Shown in pieces: positions 7,718 to 17,641 of a stretch of 64,000 nt of DNA; positions within the stretch are counted from its first letter, which is position 1; every line of letters starts with the position of its first letter. Made by a program: the position numbers and the translations under genes. The notes under the pieces are model-generated. The model saw nothing but the letters and a program-made list of their open reading frames with translations. It was not told the origin of the DNA and ran no database searches. The DNA comes from Alphaproteobacteria bacterium (lineage in GTDB: Bacteria > Pseudomonadota > Alphaproteobacteria > Caulobacterales > Hyphomonadaceae), in the NCBI GenBank assembly GCA_018830285.1, contig JAHJSB010000006.1, positions 1 to 64,000 on the forward strand. The letters are read 5' to 3'.

Positions 7718-9286
7718 ATGAACATGTCCCGCCCGTTCCGGAATTGCCTTGTCATGGCGTTCGCAGCGACCATGCCGCTTTTCGCGCATGCGACACCCAA
7801 TGATCTGGGCACAACGATCACGAGACCAGGTGAGACGGGCGTTTCACAGCAGGTTACGCTGGGGCTGAGCAAGTCGATGATTATCGATCTAGATTCGCCT
7901 GCCGCAGACGTTGTCATCACGAACCCGGCTATCGCCGATGCCGTGGTGCAGACGGCCAAACGGATCATTTTCCGCGGTGTCGCCTATGGGCAGACGAACG
8001 CCTTTGTATTCGACCGCGACGGAAACCAGCTGCTGAACCTTGAAATCAATGTCGAAACTGACATGACCAGCCTTCACAAGCTGATCGAGCGGCATGTGCC
8101 GGATGCGCGCGTCAACGTCGAAGGCCTCAATGGAAACGTGCTGATAACGGGCATTGTCGACGATATGGCGCAGTCCGACCAGGTGCAGCGCCTTGTTGCG
8201 GCTTTCCTCGGCGGCGGTGACGAAATGCAGTTCGTCAACATGATCCAGATCGCAGCCAAGGATCAGGTCATGCTGGAGGTGCGCATTGTGGAAATGCAGC
8301 GCACGGCGATCAAGCAGCTCGGCATCAACCTGTCCGGCACGCCTGCTTTCGGTGACATGGCCAGGCTGGTCGAGAAGCAATTGTTTTCCGATACGAACGG
8401 TGACGGTATTCCGGAACCGACCGGAACGACCGGGCTTGTGCCCGGCCTTCCGCAGACCTTCCAGGGCTCGCTCAGCGCCAGTAACAGCTTTCCGATCCAG
8501 GGCCAGGCGCTTGGCGGTCTCGGTGGCTCTCTGAGCTATTCCAACTATGTCGGCTCTGACCTGCAATCGAGCGTGGGCGCCACGATTGATGCGCTGGAGC
8601 GCATCGGCGTGGTCAAGACGCTGGCCGAACCGAATATTGTCGCGATGTCTGGCGAAAGCGCCAAGTTCCTCGCGGGCGGTGAGTTCCCCGTGCCGGTCGG
8701 GCAGGACAATAGCGGCCGCGTGTCGATCGAATTCAAGCCTTATGGTGTGGGCCTTGGCTTCACGCCTGTCGTGCTCTCCGAGGGCCGGATCTCGCTCAAA
8801 GTATCGACTGAAGTATCGGAGCTCACCAATCAGGGCGCCTTCCAGGGGGCCTCGCAGACCGGCATCGATTCGGATGGCAACCTGATCACGATCGCCGGCA
8901 TCACCATTCCGGCCCTGTCGGTTCGCCGCGCAGAATCGGTGATCGAACTGCCATCGGGCGGTTCGATGATGATGGCGGGCCTGATCCAGTCCAAGACACG
9001 CCAGACGCTGGACCAGATTCCCGGGCTCAAGAAGCTGCCAATTCTCGGCGCCTTGTTCCAATCGCGTGATTTCCTTCAGGACGAATCAGAACTGGTGGTC
9101 ATCGTGACCCCTTACCTGGTTGATCCGACCCAGAAGAACCAGCTGCGGACACCCGCCGACGGATATGCCAATGCCTCGGACGCCAAGTCGATCTTCTTTG
9201 GCAAGCTGAACGAGCAATACGGCAAGGACGGCGCGCCTGTTGACGCCAAGAGTTATCGCTCCCCCGTGGGCTTTATTGAAGAGTGA
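7718..9286 (+). CDS. cpaC: Outer-membrane secretin CpaC/RcpA
   Basis: 522 residues. Signal peptide ending near F-A-H-A-T, then the pilus formation N-terminal domain (V-T-L-G-L-S-K-S to about residue 115), a BON-like segment (N-V-E-G-L-N-G-N-V-L-I-T-G) and the C-terminal type II/III secretin domain (about residues 270-490) with V-K-T-L-A-E-P-N-I-V and V-P-V-G-Q. It forms the outer-membrane ring through which the Flp pilus passes. The N domain is related to the free-standing protein at 5199-5642. The stop overlaps the GTG-containing region before cpaD, so translation is tightly coupled. Confidence 0.95.
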   Translation: MNMSRPFRNCLVMAFAATMPLFAHATPNDLGTTITRPGETGVSQQVTLGLSKSMIIDLDSPAADVVITNPAIADAVVQTAKRIIFRGVAYGQTNAFVFDRDGNQLLNLEINVETDMTSLHKLIERHVPDARVNVEGLNGNVLITGIVDDMAQSDQVQRLVAAFLGGGDEMQFVNMIQIAAKDQVMLEVRIVEMQRTAIKQLGINLSGTPAFGDMARLVEKQLFSDTNGDGIPEPTGTTGLVPGLPQTFQGSLSASNSFPIQGQALGGLGGSLSYSNYVGSDLQSSVGATIDALERIGVVKTLAEPNIVAMSGESAKFLAGGEFPVPVGQDNSGRVSIEFKPYGVGLGFTPVVLSEGRISLKVSTEVSELTNQGAFQGASQTGIDSDGNLITIAGITIPALSVRRAESVIELPSGGSMMMAGLIQSKTRQTLDQIPGLKKLPILGALFQSRDFLQDESELVVIVTPYLVDPTQKNQLRTPADGYANASDAKSIFFGKLNEQYGKDGAPVDAKSYRSPVGFIEE

Positions 9287-9297
9287 GGGATGCCAGG

Positions 9298-10008
9298 ATG
9301 AACCCGATGCTTAAACCAACGCACGCCCTGATCGCGGCCGGCTTTTGCCTGAGCGGCCTGGCCGGCTGCGCGAGCCATGCTCCGACGGCGGTGCCGCAAG
9401 CCTACCTTGAGGGTACAGTGCTTGACCGCAACGCAATTGGCGTATCGAAGCGTACCGAATTCCTCGAAGTGGATATCAGCCCGGTTTCCAGCGAACTCAC
9501 GCTGAAAGATCGCGCCAGGATTGAAGCCTTTGTCCGCACCTATCGTTCGAAGGGCCACGGTCCGCTGATCATGTCGCTGCCCGAAACCAGCGACAATTCG
9601 CAACTGGCCGTCTCGGCAGTCGCTGCGGCGCGCGAGATCGCCTGGCAGAATGGTGTCGAGTATAGCGAAATTGCGGGCAGCAGCCATGGTGCGGGATCGG
9701 ACAAATCCGAACCGATGATCCTGGCCTTCCAAGTGTATGACGCGATCAAGCCGGACTGCAAATCGATGGCTGAATACGACGTGTCGGACATCCGTTCGAA
9801 CAATGAGATGCCAAGCCTCGGCTGCGCAATCCGCACGAACCTTGCTGCCATGATCGCAGACCCGGCCGACCTTCTGGGCCAGCGCGAACTCGAAGAAGGC
9901 GACGCGATGCGCCGACAGGTTATCCTGCAGAAATTCCGAGAGGGCGAATCCACTGCATCTGCCCGCTCGTCGGAAGAATCCGGAACAATATCTGACGCAG
10001 TCAATTGA
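9298..10008 (+). CDS. cpaD: Pilus assembly lipoprotein CpaD
   Basis: About 236 residues. The lipobox L-A-G-C near residue 24 predicts an outer-membrane lipoprotein, as expected for the CpaD/RcpB partner of the secretin. The pattern I-E-A-F-V-R-T-Y and a late G-C-A-I-R-T-N-L-A-A-M-I-A-D-P match the CpaD family; that last block is its best marker. An ATG at 9298 with AGGGA upstream is the likely start; a GTG at 9283 overlaps the cpaC stop. Confidence 0.92.
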   Translation: MNPMLKPTHALIAAGFCLSGLAGCASHAPTAVPQAYLEGTVLDRNAIGVSKRTEFLEVDISPVSSELTLKDRARIEAFVRTYRSKGHGPLIMSLPETSDNSQLAVSAVAAAREIAWQNGVEYSEIAGSSHGAGSDKSEPMILAFQVYDAIKPDCKSMAEYDVSDIRSNNEMPSLGCAIRTNLAAMIADPADLLGQRELEEGDAMRRQVILQKFREGESTASARSSEESGTISDAVN

Positions 10009-10041
10009 TAGCCGGCTGCCGAGTAGAAGGACGAGAGTATA

Positions 10042-11442
10042 ATGTCGAACGAAAAAGCGCTCTTTGAAGACGATTTCGATTCTGACTTCGAAGATGTCTT
10101 CGCAGAAGAAGCCCCTGTCGACGGACTTGCGGCGCCGGCCAATGATGCGTTCGGCTCGCTGATGGATGACGATGTCGATCCGGTGGCGATTCCTGAGCAG
10201 AAGCAATTGGTGGCTGACCAGCCGGTCTTCTCGATGCCGGACCGGAACGGCGGGGATGTTCCGCTGCCTGCCATCTCGATCAAGGTGTTCTACGAGCGTG
10301 ACGAAACGCGAGACCTGATGGACGTTTGCTCGCAAGACCGCCGCATGGGCCGCGCCACGCTGGAATCGGTTCCCGGCGGGATTGCGGCTGCGACGGTCTA
10401 TATGCAGCAAAATCCGACTCCGAACCTTTTGATGGTCGAGTCGTCTGCGGTAGCTCAGCAGGTGCTGGCCGAGATCGATGCGCTGGCCGAGCATTGCGAC
10501 GAAAACGTGCAGGTCATGGTTGTCGGTACCGTCAACGACATCAAGCTTTATCGCCAGCTGGTCGCCCGTGGCGTCAGCGAATACCTCGTGCCGCCATTTG
10601 ATCCGATCCAGATCATCCGTTCGATATCCGCTCTCTTCGTCGATCCTGACCGACCTTTCGTCGGCAAGCAGATCTCTGTGATTGGTGCGAAGGGCGGGGT
10701 AGGTTCGTCGACGATCGCTCACAACCTGGCCTGGGCCCTGGCGGAAAATGCGCGCGTCAACACGACGCTGGTCGATCTCGACCTGTCATTCGGAACAACA
10801 GCGCTCGACTTCAACCAGGATACACCGCAGACCATCGCTGATGCGCTTCTGGCCCCCGAAAGGGCAGATGATGCCGTCATCGAGCGGCTCCTGGCAAAAG
10901 CAACCGACCGCCTGTCACTCTTCACGGCACCTGCGACGATCAACCAGATCATGGACATTCCTGACGAGGCCTTCACCACGGTCATCGAGAGTGTCCGGCG
11001 CAATGTGCCCTATATGGTGCTCGACCTGCCGCACACGTGGAGCCGCTGGGTGCAGCGCACGCTCGTGGCCTCCGATGAGGTCATCATTGTCTGCCAGCCG
11101 GACCTTGCGTCGCTTCGCAACGGCAAGAATTTCATCGACCAGCTCAAGGGCCAGCGACCCAACGACAATCCACCGCGTCTCGTGCTGAACATGAGCGGCG
11201 TGCCGAAGCGGCCTGAAATACCGGTTAAGGATTTCGCGGCGGCGATCGGCGTCGAGCCGGAAATCATCCTGCCATTCGAGCCCGAATTGTTTGGCACGGC
11301 AGCAAATAACGGCCAGATGATTTCGGAAACCGATGCGACATCGCGCGCGTCCATGGCAATCGATCACCTCGCGTCCGTGCTGACGGGCAGGGTGGTTGTG
11401 CAGCCTCCGAAATCGATTTTCAAAAAACTCCTCGGCAAATAG
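10042..11442 (+). CDS. cpaE: Pilus assembly/polar localisation ATPase CpaE (TadZ)
   Basis: 466 residues. An acidic N-terminus, a degenerate receiver-like domain (about residues 70-200) and a MinD/ParA-type ATPase domain with the P-loop G-A-K-G-G-V-G-S-S-T near residue 215, followed by D-L-D-L-S-F-G. The usual Lys of the Walker A end (G-K-S/T) is replaced by Ser-Ser, as is common in CpaE/TadZ. CpaE places the pilus machine at the cell pole in Caulobacter. Operon member between cpaD and cpaF. Confidence 0.95.
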   Translation: MSNEKALFEDDFDSDFEDVFAEEAPVDGLAAPANDAFGSLMDDDVDPVAIPEQKQLVADQPVFSMPDRNGGDVPLPAISIKVFYERDETRDLMDVCSQDRRMGRATLESVPGGIAAATVYMQQNPTPNLLMVESSAVAQQVLAEIDALAEHCDENVQVMVVGTVNDIKLYRQLVARGVSEYLVPPFDPIQIIRSISALFVDPDRPFVGKQISVIGAKGGVGSSTIAHNLAWALAENARVNTTLVDLDLSFGTTALDFNQDTPQTIADALLAPERADDAVIERLLAKATDRLSLFTAPATINQIMDIPDEAFTTVIESVRRNVPYMVLDLPHTWSRWVQRTLVASDEVIIVCQPDLASLRNGKNFIDQLKGQRPNDNPPRLVLNMSGVPKRPEIPVKDFAAAIGVEPEIILPFEPELFGTAANNGQMISETDATSRASMAIDHLASVLTGRVVVQPPKSIFKKLLGK

Positions 11443-11465
11443 AACTCAAGGGAAGGGGCCCGTAA

Positions 11466-12956
11466 ATGGCCTTCGGCAAACGTTCAGGATCTCCAGCAGT
11501 TTCAGCGCCGGCGGCGCCAAAGCCGGCGGCTCCTGTGGCGCAGCCGCGCCCTCAGGCCATGAAGCCAAAGACGCCCGATCCCGTACCGGTAAAGGGGGCT
11601 CCGAAGCCGATCGCCTCGCAACCCGTAAAGGTCAAGAAGCCCGAGCCCAAGCCCGAGCCGGTGCGTAAGGTCAACCAGCAATCGGAGCAGTATTACGCCA
11701 CCAAGACGACGATTTTCAACGCCCTGATCGACACGATCGACCTGTCGCAGCTCGCCCAGCTTGATGCTGAGAGCGCGCGCGAGGAGATCCGCGATATCGT
11801 GGTTGAGATTATCAGCATCAAGAATGTGGTGATGTCGATCTCGGAGCAGGAGCAACTGCTTGATGACATCTGTAACGACGTTCTCGGATACGGACCGCTG
11901 GAGCCATTGCTCGCGCGCGACGATATTGCCGATATCATGGTCAATGGTGCGGACACGACCTATATCGAAGTGAACGGCAAGATCGAACGGACCAATATCC
12001 GGTTTCGCGACAATGCCCAGCTGATGAATATCTGCCAGCGTATCGTGAGCCAGGTTGGCCGCCGCGTCGACGAAAGTTCACCAATTTGTGACGCGCGCTT
12101 GCTCGACGGGTCACGTGTGAACGTTATTGCGCCGCCGCTGGCAATCGACGGGCCGACGCTTACCATTCGTAAGTTCAAAAAAGACAAGCTGCAGCTGCAG
12201 GACCTGGTCAATTTCGGATCGATCAGCGAAGCGGGGGCTGAAGTCCTGCGTATTATCGGTCACTCTCGCTGCAACGTCCTGATCTCCGGCGGTACCGGTT
12301 CGGGCAAGACGACGCTGCTCAATTGCCTGACCGCATTCATCGAGCCGGGCGAGCGCGTCATCACCTGCGAAGACTCCGCGGAACTCCAATTGCAGCAGCC
12401 GCACGTCGTGCGACTCGAAACGCGCCCGCCGAACATTGAAGGCTCAGGCGAGGTCACCATGCGTGAGCTCGTCAAGAACTGCCTGCGTATGCGTCCGGAA
12501 CGCATCATCGTCGGCGAGGTTCGCGGTCCTGAAGCATTCGACCTCCTGCAGGCGATGAACACCGGCCATGATGGCTCGATGGGCACGCTGCACGCCAACA
12601 GCCCGCGTGAAGCCCTCAGCCGTATAGAATCCATGATCACAATGGGCGGCTTCTCCCTGCCGGCCAAGACGATCCGTGAAATGATCGTAGGTTCCATCGA
12701 CGTCGTTGTGCAGGCTTCGCGCCTTCGTGACGGTTCACGCCGTATCATGTGCATCACTGAGGTGATGGGCATGGAAGGGGATACGATCGTCCTTCAGGAC
12801 GTCCTGAAGTTCGAGATGGATGGCGAAGACGCCGACGGCAAGATCATCGGTTCGCATCGCGGCACCGGTATTGGACGGCCGCGCTTCTGGGAGCGCGCCT
12901 CCTACTACAACCTTGAGCGTGAACTCGCAGCCGCGCTCGACGCGCTCGGGAGCTAA
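11466..12956 (+). CDS. cpaF: Pilus assembly motor ATPase CpaF (TadA)
   Basis: 496 residues. The first 75 are Pro/Ala/Lys-rich and probably disordered. The remainder is a type II/IV secretion ATPase: Walker [11 protein letters not shown] near residue 275, Asp box, [15 protein letters not shown], and the His box [12 protein letters not shown]. As a cytoplasmic hexamer it powers both extension and retraction of the Tad pilus. It is 3 bases from tadB. Confidence 0.97.
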   Translation: MAFGKRSGSPAVSAPAAPKPAAPVAQPRPQAMKPKTPDPVPVKGAPKPIASQPVKVKKPEPKPEPVRKVNQQSEQYYATKTTIFNALIDTIDLSQLAQLDAESAREEIRDIVVEIISIKNVVMSISEQEQLLDDICNDVLGYGPLEPLLARDDIADIMVNGADTTYIEVNGKIERTNIRFRDNAQLMNICQRIVSQVGRRVDESSPICDARLLDGSRVNVIAPPLAIDGPTLTIRKFKKDKLQLQDLVNFGSISEAGAEVLRIIGHSRCNVLISGGTGSGKTTLLNCLTAFIEPGERVITCEDSAELQLQQPHVVRLETRPPNIEGSGEVTMRELVKNCLRMRPERIIVGEVRGPEAFDLLQAMNTGHDGSMGTLHANSPREALSRIESMITMGGFSLPAKTIREMIVGSIDVVVQASRLRDGSRRIMCITEVMGMEGDTIVLQDVLKFEMDGEDADGKIIGSHRGTGIGRPRFWERASYYNLERELAAALDALGS

Positions 12957-12959
12957 GGC

Positions 12960-13991
12960 ATGGACAACAGCATAATGGTCTATGCCGTCGCCGGGCTTGC
13001 GTTCGTCGCGCTTGCTGGCGTCGGACTGGCGTTCACGAGCGGTGATGCGGATGCGGCGCGCAAGCGCGCCAAGGCGATCGGTGCAGGCGCCACAGCCGGC
13101 AAGGCACGCAATGGCAAGGTGCATGACGAAAACTCGAAACGCCGCGCCAAGACACAGGAAATGCTCGACAACCTGCGCAAGCAGGACAAGGAGCGCCGCA
13201 AGTCGATCACACCGCGTGACATCGGTTCAAAGCTTGCGCAGGCGGGCCTTGATTTTCCGGTCTCGGCCTTCTGGATCGCCTCACTGGTCATGGGGACGCT
13301 CTGCGCTATCCTGATTTACCTTTCAGGCGCTGACGGACTGGTGGTTTTCGGCATGTCGCTCAAGAGCAAGCCGGTGATGATCGGTGGTGCATTCATTGCA
13401 GGCACCTTGTGGCTTCCGCGTCTGTTCCTTGGCGTGCTGACCAAACGTCGCCACAAAAAGATGATCAACCAGTTTGCCGATGCGCTGGATATCATCGTGC
13501 GCGGTGTAAAAACCGGCTTGCCGCTCAATGAATGTATTCGCATCATTGCCAAGGAAAGCCCCGACCCGCTGGGTGCAGAATTCAACTCCCTGGCTGACAA
13601 TCTGGCGATGGGCGCAGGCCTTGAGCGCTCGCTGAACGCTTTCTACAAGCGCGTGCCTCTGCAGGAAATAAACTTCTTCGTCATTGTGCTGCTGATCCAG
13701 GCCAAGGCAGGGGGCAACCTTTCCGAGGCGCTGGGCAACCTGTCGACAGTTATCCGCTCGCGCAAGATGATGCGCGAGAAGGTCAACGCCCTGTCATCCG
13801 AAGCCAAGGCGTCGGGCATGATCATCGGCGCGCTCCCGTTTGCGGTGGGCCTGATGGTGTACATGACGACGCCCAGTTACATCATGCAGCTATTCATTAC
13901 CGAGACGGGCCATGTCATCCTGACGGTTGCGGCGACCATGATGACCCTGGGAATCCTGACGATGAAAAAAATGATCAACTTCGATATGTAG
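12960..13991 (+). CDS. tadB: Tad pilus inner-membrane platform protein TadB (CpaG)
   Basis: 343 residues with an N-terminal membrane helix, a basic linker rich in Lys/Arg, and a T2SS-F (GspF-type) domain (F-A-D-A-L-D-I-I-V-R-G-V-K-T-G-L-P-L, about residue 175) bounded by membrane helices. It pairs with TadC to form the platform driven by CpaF. It starts 3 bases after the cpaF stop. Confidence 0.94.
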   Translation: MDNSIMVYAVAGLAFVALAGVGLAFTSGDADAARKRAKAIGAGATAGKARNGKVHDENSKRRAKTQEMLDNLRKQDKERRKSITPRDIGSKLAQAGLDFPVSAFWIASLVMGTLCAILIYLSGADGLVVFGMSLKSKPVMIGGAFIAGTLWLPRLFLGVLTKRRHKKMINQFADALDIIVRGVKTGLPLNECIRIIAKESPDPLGAEFNSLADNLAMGAGLERSLNAFYKRVPLQEINFFVIVLLIQAKAGGNLSEALGNLSTVIRSRKMMREKVNALSSEAKASGMIIGALPFAVGLMVYMTTPSYIMQLFITETGHVILTVAATMMTLGILTMKKMINFDM

Positions 13992-14002
13992 GGTGACGGA
14001 TT

Positions 14003-15031
14003 ATGTATGATTTCATTCTGTCACTGACTCGTCCGGATACGCTGGCGGCTTATCTCGTTGCGGCGGCCGTGTTTGCGACCTTCGTCACGGTCTTCCTGCC
14101 TTACCTGAAGGGTGACAAGCTCGAAACGCGTCTCAAGGCCGTGTCGAACCAGCGCGAAAAACTGCGCAAGCAGAGCCGCGCAGCTTTGGAGACCAAGGGT
14201 CTGCGGCGTGAAGACAAGAGTATGATGGGTACCGTCTCGTCCAAGCTCAACCTGGCCAAGGCGCTGGAAGACCCCAATGTCGTCAAGCTCATGAACCAGG
14301 CTGGCCTGCGCGGGCCTGGTCCGATCTCGGCCTTCTATTTCGCCCGGATGGCGCTGCCCTTTGCCGGCCTGCTCCTGACCTTTGTCTATATTTTCTTCGT
14401 CAACGACCATGGCTTCAGCCCGGTGATGAAGTATGGCTCGCTCGCCTTCGGCATGGCGGCCGGCTTCTATGCGCCGAACATGTACGTTTCGAACCTTGCA
14501 GCCAAACGCCAGAAGTCGATCATGCTCGGCTTTCCGGACTCCCTCGACATGCTGCTGATCTGCGTCGAGGCCGGCATGTCGATCGAACTCGGCTTCAACA
14601 AGGTGAGCCAGGAGATCGGCTCTGCTTCGCCGGAGCTGGCCGAGGAATTCGGACTGACGGTCGCGGAACTCTCTTATCTTCCCGATCGCCGGATGGCTTA
14701 TGACAACCTCGCAGGTCGGACAGGGCATGAAGGCGTCAAGGCGGTCTGCATGGCGCTGTCGCAAGCCGAACGTTATGGCACGCCGTTGGGCGACGCGCTG
14801 CGCGTGATGGCCAAGGAAAACCGTGAAATGCGGATGTCCGCAGCCGAGAAAAAGGCCGCGGCACTGCCGGCAAAACTGACCGTGCCGATGATCCTGTTCT
14901 TCCTGCCTGTATTGTTCCTCGTCGTGCTCGGCCCGGCCTACATCCAGTACAAATCGATGAAGGGTGACAATGACGCTGCGCCGGACATTACCGAGTTGAA
15001 CATCGAGACGCGCACAAGCGATTTCGGTTAG
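14003..15031 (+). CDS. tadC: Tad pilus inner-membrane platform protein TadC (CpaH)
   Basis: 342 residues, paralogous to TadB: N-terminal helix, basic loop, membrane helices near 110-160, then the T2SS-F core F-P-D-S-L-D-M-L-L-I-C-V-E-A-G-M-S-I and a C-terminal hydrophobic helix (L-F-F-L-P-V-L-F-L-V-V-L-G-P). Last plus-strand gene of the pilus operon; a long hairpin terminator follows. Confidence 0.94.
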   Translation: MYDFILSLTRPDTLAAYLVAAAVFATFVTVFLPYLKGDKLETRLKAVSNQREKLRKQSRAALETKGLRREDKSMMGTVSSKLNLAKALEDPNVVKLMNQAGLRGPGPISAFYFARMALPFAGLLLTFVYIFFVNDHGFSPVMKYGSLAFGMAAGFYAPNMYVSNLAAKRQKSIMLGFPDSLDMLLICVEAGMSIELGFNKVSQEIGSASPELAEEFGLTVAELSYLPDRRMAYDNLAGRTGHEGVKAVCMALSQAERYGTPLGDALRVMAKENREMRMSAAEKKAAALPAKLTVPMILFFLPVLFLVVLGPAYIQYKSMKGDNDAAPDITELNIETRTSDFG

Positions 15032-15055
15032 CGCTGCCTGATCACACATTCCAAG

Positions 15056-15095
15056 ATGCCTGCCTGCTGAACAGCTGGCGGGCATTTCCTGTTTT
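15056..15095 (+). terminator. Terminator closing the cpa/tad operon
   Basis: ATGCCTGCC pairs with GGCGGGCAT (one G-T pair), with an inner GCTG/CAGC stem, and is followed by TTTCCTGTTTT. It lies 25 bases past the tadC stop, between tadC and the convergent TadD-like gene. Confidence 0.8.
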
Positions 15096-15186
15096 GAAGC
15101 AGGGTGTTCGTGGCGTTTCCTGACGGATGACAAGGCAGGTCATGCCTTCGCAGGGCAAGGCTTTCATCCCGTCCTTTGGCAGAGCG

Positions 15187-16158
15187 TCAGTAGGTTTTAC
15201 GCAGCCGGAGGCCTGCGTCGTTTTCGGGCGTTGTCACGGTGGCGGACTCGTCCGCAACGGGCGTGGACGTGGCTGCGGCCGCGCGCTCGGCGTCCGGTCC
15301 AAGCCTGTTCGAAGAGGCTGGCGACGCGGGAAGCTTACCCATTTCAGCACGCTCGGCGAGGGCCTCCCAGGTGCGGGTGGGCTGCACCATTTCCCGGAGC
15401 AGTTCGACATTCTGGTCGACGATACCGCGGGGTGCGTTGGCGCCGCTCGCGGCTTTCATCTCGTCATACTTGCCCTGAAGGCCGAGGACGAGGGCGAGAT
15501 TTTCCTTGATCCGTGTCGTCGTGTCCGGTTGCGCATCGGCGAGTCGCAACTTCTCTTCGGCGCCAGCAAGGTCGCCGGACAGGGCGAGCGAGAGGCCGTA
15601 ATTGGCCAGCGTCGAGGTGCGGTTGGGCTCTATGCTGAGCGCACGTTGATAGGCTTGCTGTGCATCTGCATGCCTGTCGAGCTGATCGAGCGCCGTGCCG
15701 AGTCCGCCCCAGGCGGCTGCGCGGTCGGGTTCGAGCGTGCCGGCCTGGTTGAATGCCTGCACCGCGGCGCGATAATCCTGCCTGGTCGACAGGGCGCGTC
15801 CGAGCACCATCAGGAGTTCGGCGCTGTCCGGGTGGACGACCAGAACCTGGGACAGGACATCGATGGCGCGGTCGTCGCTGCCGATATCACGCAGGGCATT
15901 GCCGAACGTGATCGCGGTTTCGAGATTTTCCGGGTCCTTGGCATGTTCCTTCGACCAGAAATTGGCTTTGGTCAGCGGGTCGGCGCGGTTGGCTGCAGCC
16001 ACTTCTTCCGGGCTGGCCGGCTTCAGGGCTTCTTCCATGGCCCGCTGCAATTCGGCATTTGCCGCCTTTTCGTCGTTCGTCGCCGTGCTGGCGCAGCCCG
16101 TCGTCGCCGCTGCAAGGACGAGCGTGAGGGCCGCCAGTGACGTTTTGGCTCTGGACAT
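15187..16158 (-). CDS. tadD: TadD-like TPR lipoprotein (pilus assembly)
   Basis: About 323 residues. A signal peptide with lipobox T-T-G-C is followed by at least four tetratricopeptide repeats (for example A-A-W-G-G-L-G-T-A-L-D-Q-L, then Y-Q-R-A-L-S-I-E-P-N). TadD-type TPR lipoproteins are required for Flp pilus assembly, and the position immediately beyond tadC supports that call. The start at 16158 is preceded by GGAG; the frame extends 10 codons further but without a better site. It reads opposite to the operon, so it is independently transcribed from the divergent region shared with the aminopeptidase gene. Confidence 0.85.
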   Translation of the reverse strand: MSRAKTSLAALTLVLAAATTGCASTATNDEKAANAELQRAMEEALKPASPEEVAAANRADPLTKANFWSKEHAKDPENLETAITFGNALRDIGSDDRAIDVLSQVLVVHPDSAELLMVLGRALSTRQDYRAAVQAFNQAGTLEPDRAAAWGGLGTALDQLDRHADAQQAYQRALSIEPNRTSTLANYGLSLALSGDLAGAEEKLRLADAQPDTTTRIKENLALVLGLQGKYDEMKAASGANAPRGIVDQNVELLREMVQPTRTWEALAERAEMGKLPASPASSNRLGPDAERAAAATSTPVADESATVTTPENDAGLRLRKTY

Positions 16159-16276
16159 GGGCTGGCTCCAAGTATGTATCAGATGCATTCAGGCCTGATT
16201 CTGGCCTGATCGAGGTCAAGGTTCGGTTAACAGGACTGACCGTCTGATTAACAAATTGCCCGGAGCGCCACACGCC

Positions 16277-17641
16277 ATGCACATGAGCTTTACCGCTAAA
16301 GGGGCCAAACCGGCCGCGATCCACCTGTTCACGGTTTCGGGCTTCGAAAGCCTGAAAGACGATCCGTTCCCAGGGGCGCGCGCACTGGCCAGGGGGCAGG
16401 GGTTCACGGGCAAAGCCGGACAGGTCGTGTTGCAGGCGGGTACGGACGGACAGATCAGTCATGTGCTGGCGGGACTGGGCGATGGGCGTGACGCGCTGGG
16501 CGTGGCCGCCATTTCGGCGAAGCTGCCTGAGGGCGATTATGGCGTCGCATCGGACGGGGGGCTTGCATTCGCGAAGATTGCCGCGGGATGGGCGGACGGC
16601 GCCTATCGTTTCGACCGGTACCTAAGCGAAAAGGCGAAGCCGCCACGGCTTGTGATACCGGCGGGCGAGGAGTCCGACGTCTTGTCGCGTGAGGCGGACG
16701 CCGTCGCGCATCTGCGCGACCTGGTGAATACACCGGCCAGCGACATGGGACCCGAAGCGCTGCAGGGGGAAATCGCGGCGCTGGCCAAGCTCTATGGTGC
16801 CAAGCTGACCGCCACTGTGGGGGACGACTTGCTGAAGGCGAATTATCCGCTCGTGCATGCGGTAGGCAGCGCGGCCGCGTTTGCGCCGCGCTTCCTGGAG
16901 CTGGAATGGGGCGACCCGAGTCATCCCAAGCTGGCGCTGGTCGGCAAGGGCGTGACGTTCGATTCCGGCGGCCTGAACATCAAGGGCGGCGACGGGATGC
17001 GGATCATGAAGAAGGACATGGGCGGTTCGGCGCATGTCATCGCCTTGTCGGAACTGATCATGGGCAGCGGGCTGAAGGTGCACCTCAAGCTCTACGTGCC
17101 TGCTGTCGAGAATGCGATTGCCGGCAATGCGTTCCGGCCGGGCGATATCCTGGCGAGCCGCAAGGGCCTGACCGTCGAGATCGACAATACCGATGCGGAG
17201 GGGCGGCTCATTCTTGCGGACGCGCTGGCGCGGGCCTGCGAAGGCGAGCCGGACCTGCTGATCGATTTCGCGACGCTGACGGGGGCGGCGCGCGTTGCGC
17301 TGGGCCAGGATCTCGCACCGATCTACACTGATGACGACGCCCTCGCAGCGGACGTGCTGGCCGGGTCGAATGCCAGTGGTGACCCGGTGTGGCGCATGCC
17401 GCTTTGGGACCCGTACCTGTCAGACCTGAAAAGCCCGATTGCCGATCTCGTCAATTCCGGCGGGCGGCAGGCCGGATCGATCACGGCGGCGCTGTTCCTG
17501 AAGCAGTTCGTCACCGCGAAGAGCTGGGCGCACTTTGACGTCTGGGCCTGGCGCAAGGGCAAGTATGGGCGGCCTGAAGGCGGCGCGCCGACAGGCTTCC
17601 GGGCCGTCTGGGCAATGCTGGCGGCGCGCTATTCCGCCTGA
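16277..17641 (+). CDS. Leucyl aminopeptidase family protein (M17)
   Basis: About 454 residues. The C-terminal catalytic domain shows the metal/active-site motifs of M17 peptidases: G-K-G-V-T-F-D-S-G-G-L, M-K-K-D-M-G-G-S-A and the signature N-T-D-A-E-G-R-L near residue 310. It removes N-terminal residues from peptides in the cytoplasm using two divalent metals. The N-terminal domain is shorter and more divergent than in PepA, as in the PepB-like alphaproteobacterial forms. GGAG precedes the ATG at 16277. Its 3' end overlaps the convergent TPR gene by 13 bases. Confidence 0.9.
   Translation: MHMSFTAKGAKPAAIHLFTVSGFESLKDDPFPGARALARGQGFTGKAGQVVLQAGTDGQISHVLAGLGDGRDALGVAAISAKLPEGDYGVASDGGLAFAKIAAGWADGAYRFDRYLSEKAKPPRLVIPAGEESDVLSREADAVAHLRDLVNTPASDMGPEALQGEIAALAKLYGAKLTATVGDDLLKANYPLVHAVGSAAAFAPRFLELEWGDPSHPKLALVGKGVTFDSGGLNIKGGDGMRIMKKDMGGSAHVIALSELIMGSGLKVHLKLYVPAVENAIAGNAFRPGDILASRKGLTVEIDNTDAEGRLILADALARACEGEPDLLIDFATLTGAARVALGQDLAPIYTDDDALAADVLAGSNASGDPVWRMPLWDPYLSDLKSPIADLVNSGGRQAGSITAALFLKQFVTAKSWAHFDVWAWRKGKYGRPEGGAPTGFRAVWAMLAARYSA

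Noticed and set aside
9253-10722. A 489-codon minus-strand frame across cpaD and cpaE
   Set aside because: Antisense to two well-supported pilus genes, no Shine-Dalgarno, no domain.
16190-16260. Two TTAAC sites between tadD and the aminopeptidase gene as a CtrA box
   Set aside because: They are 22 bases apart, not the N7 spacing, and neither has a matching second half.
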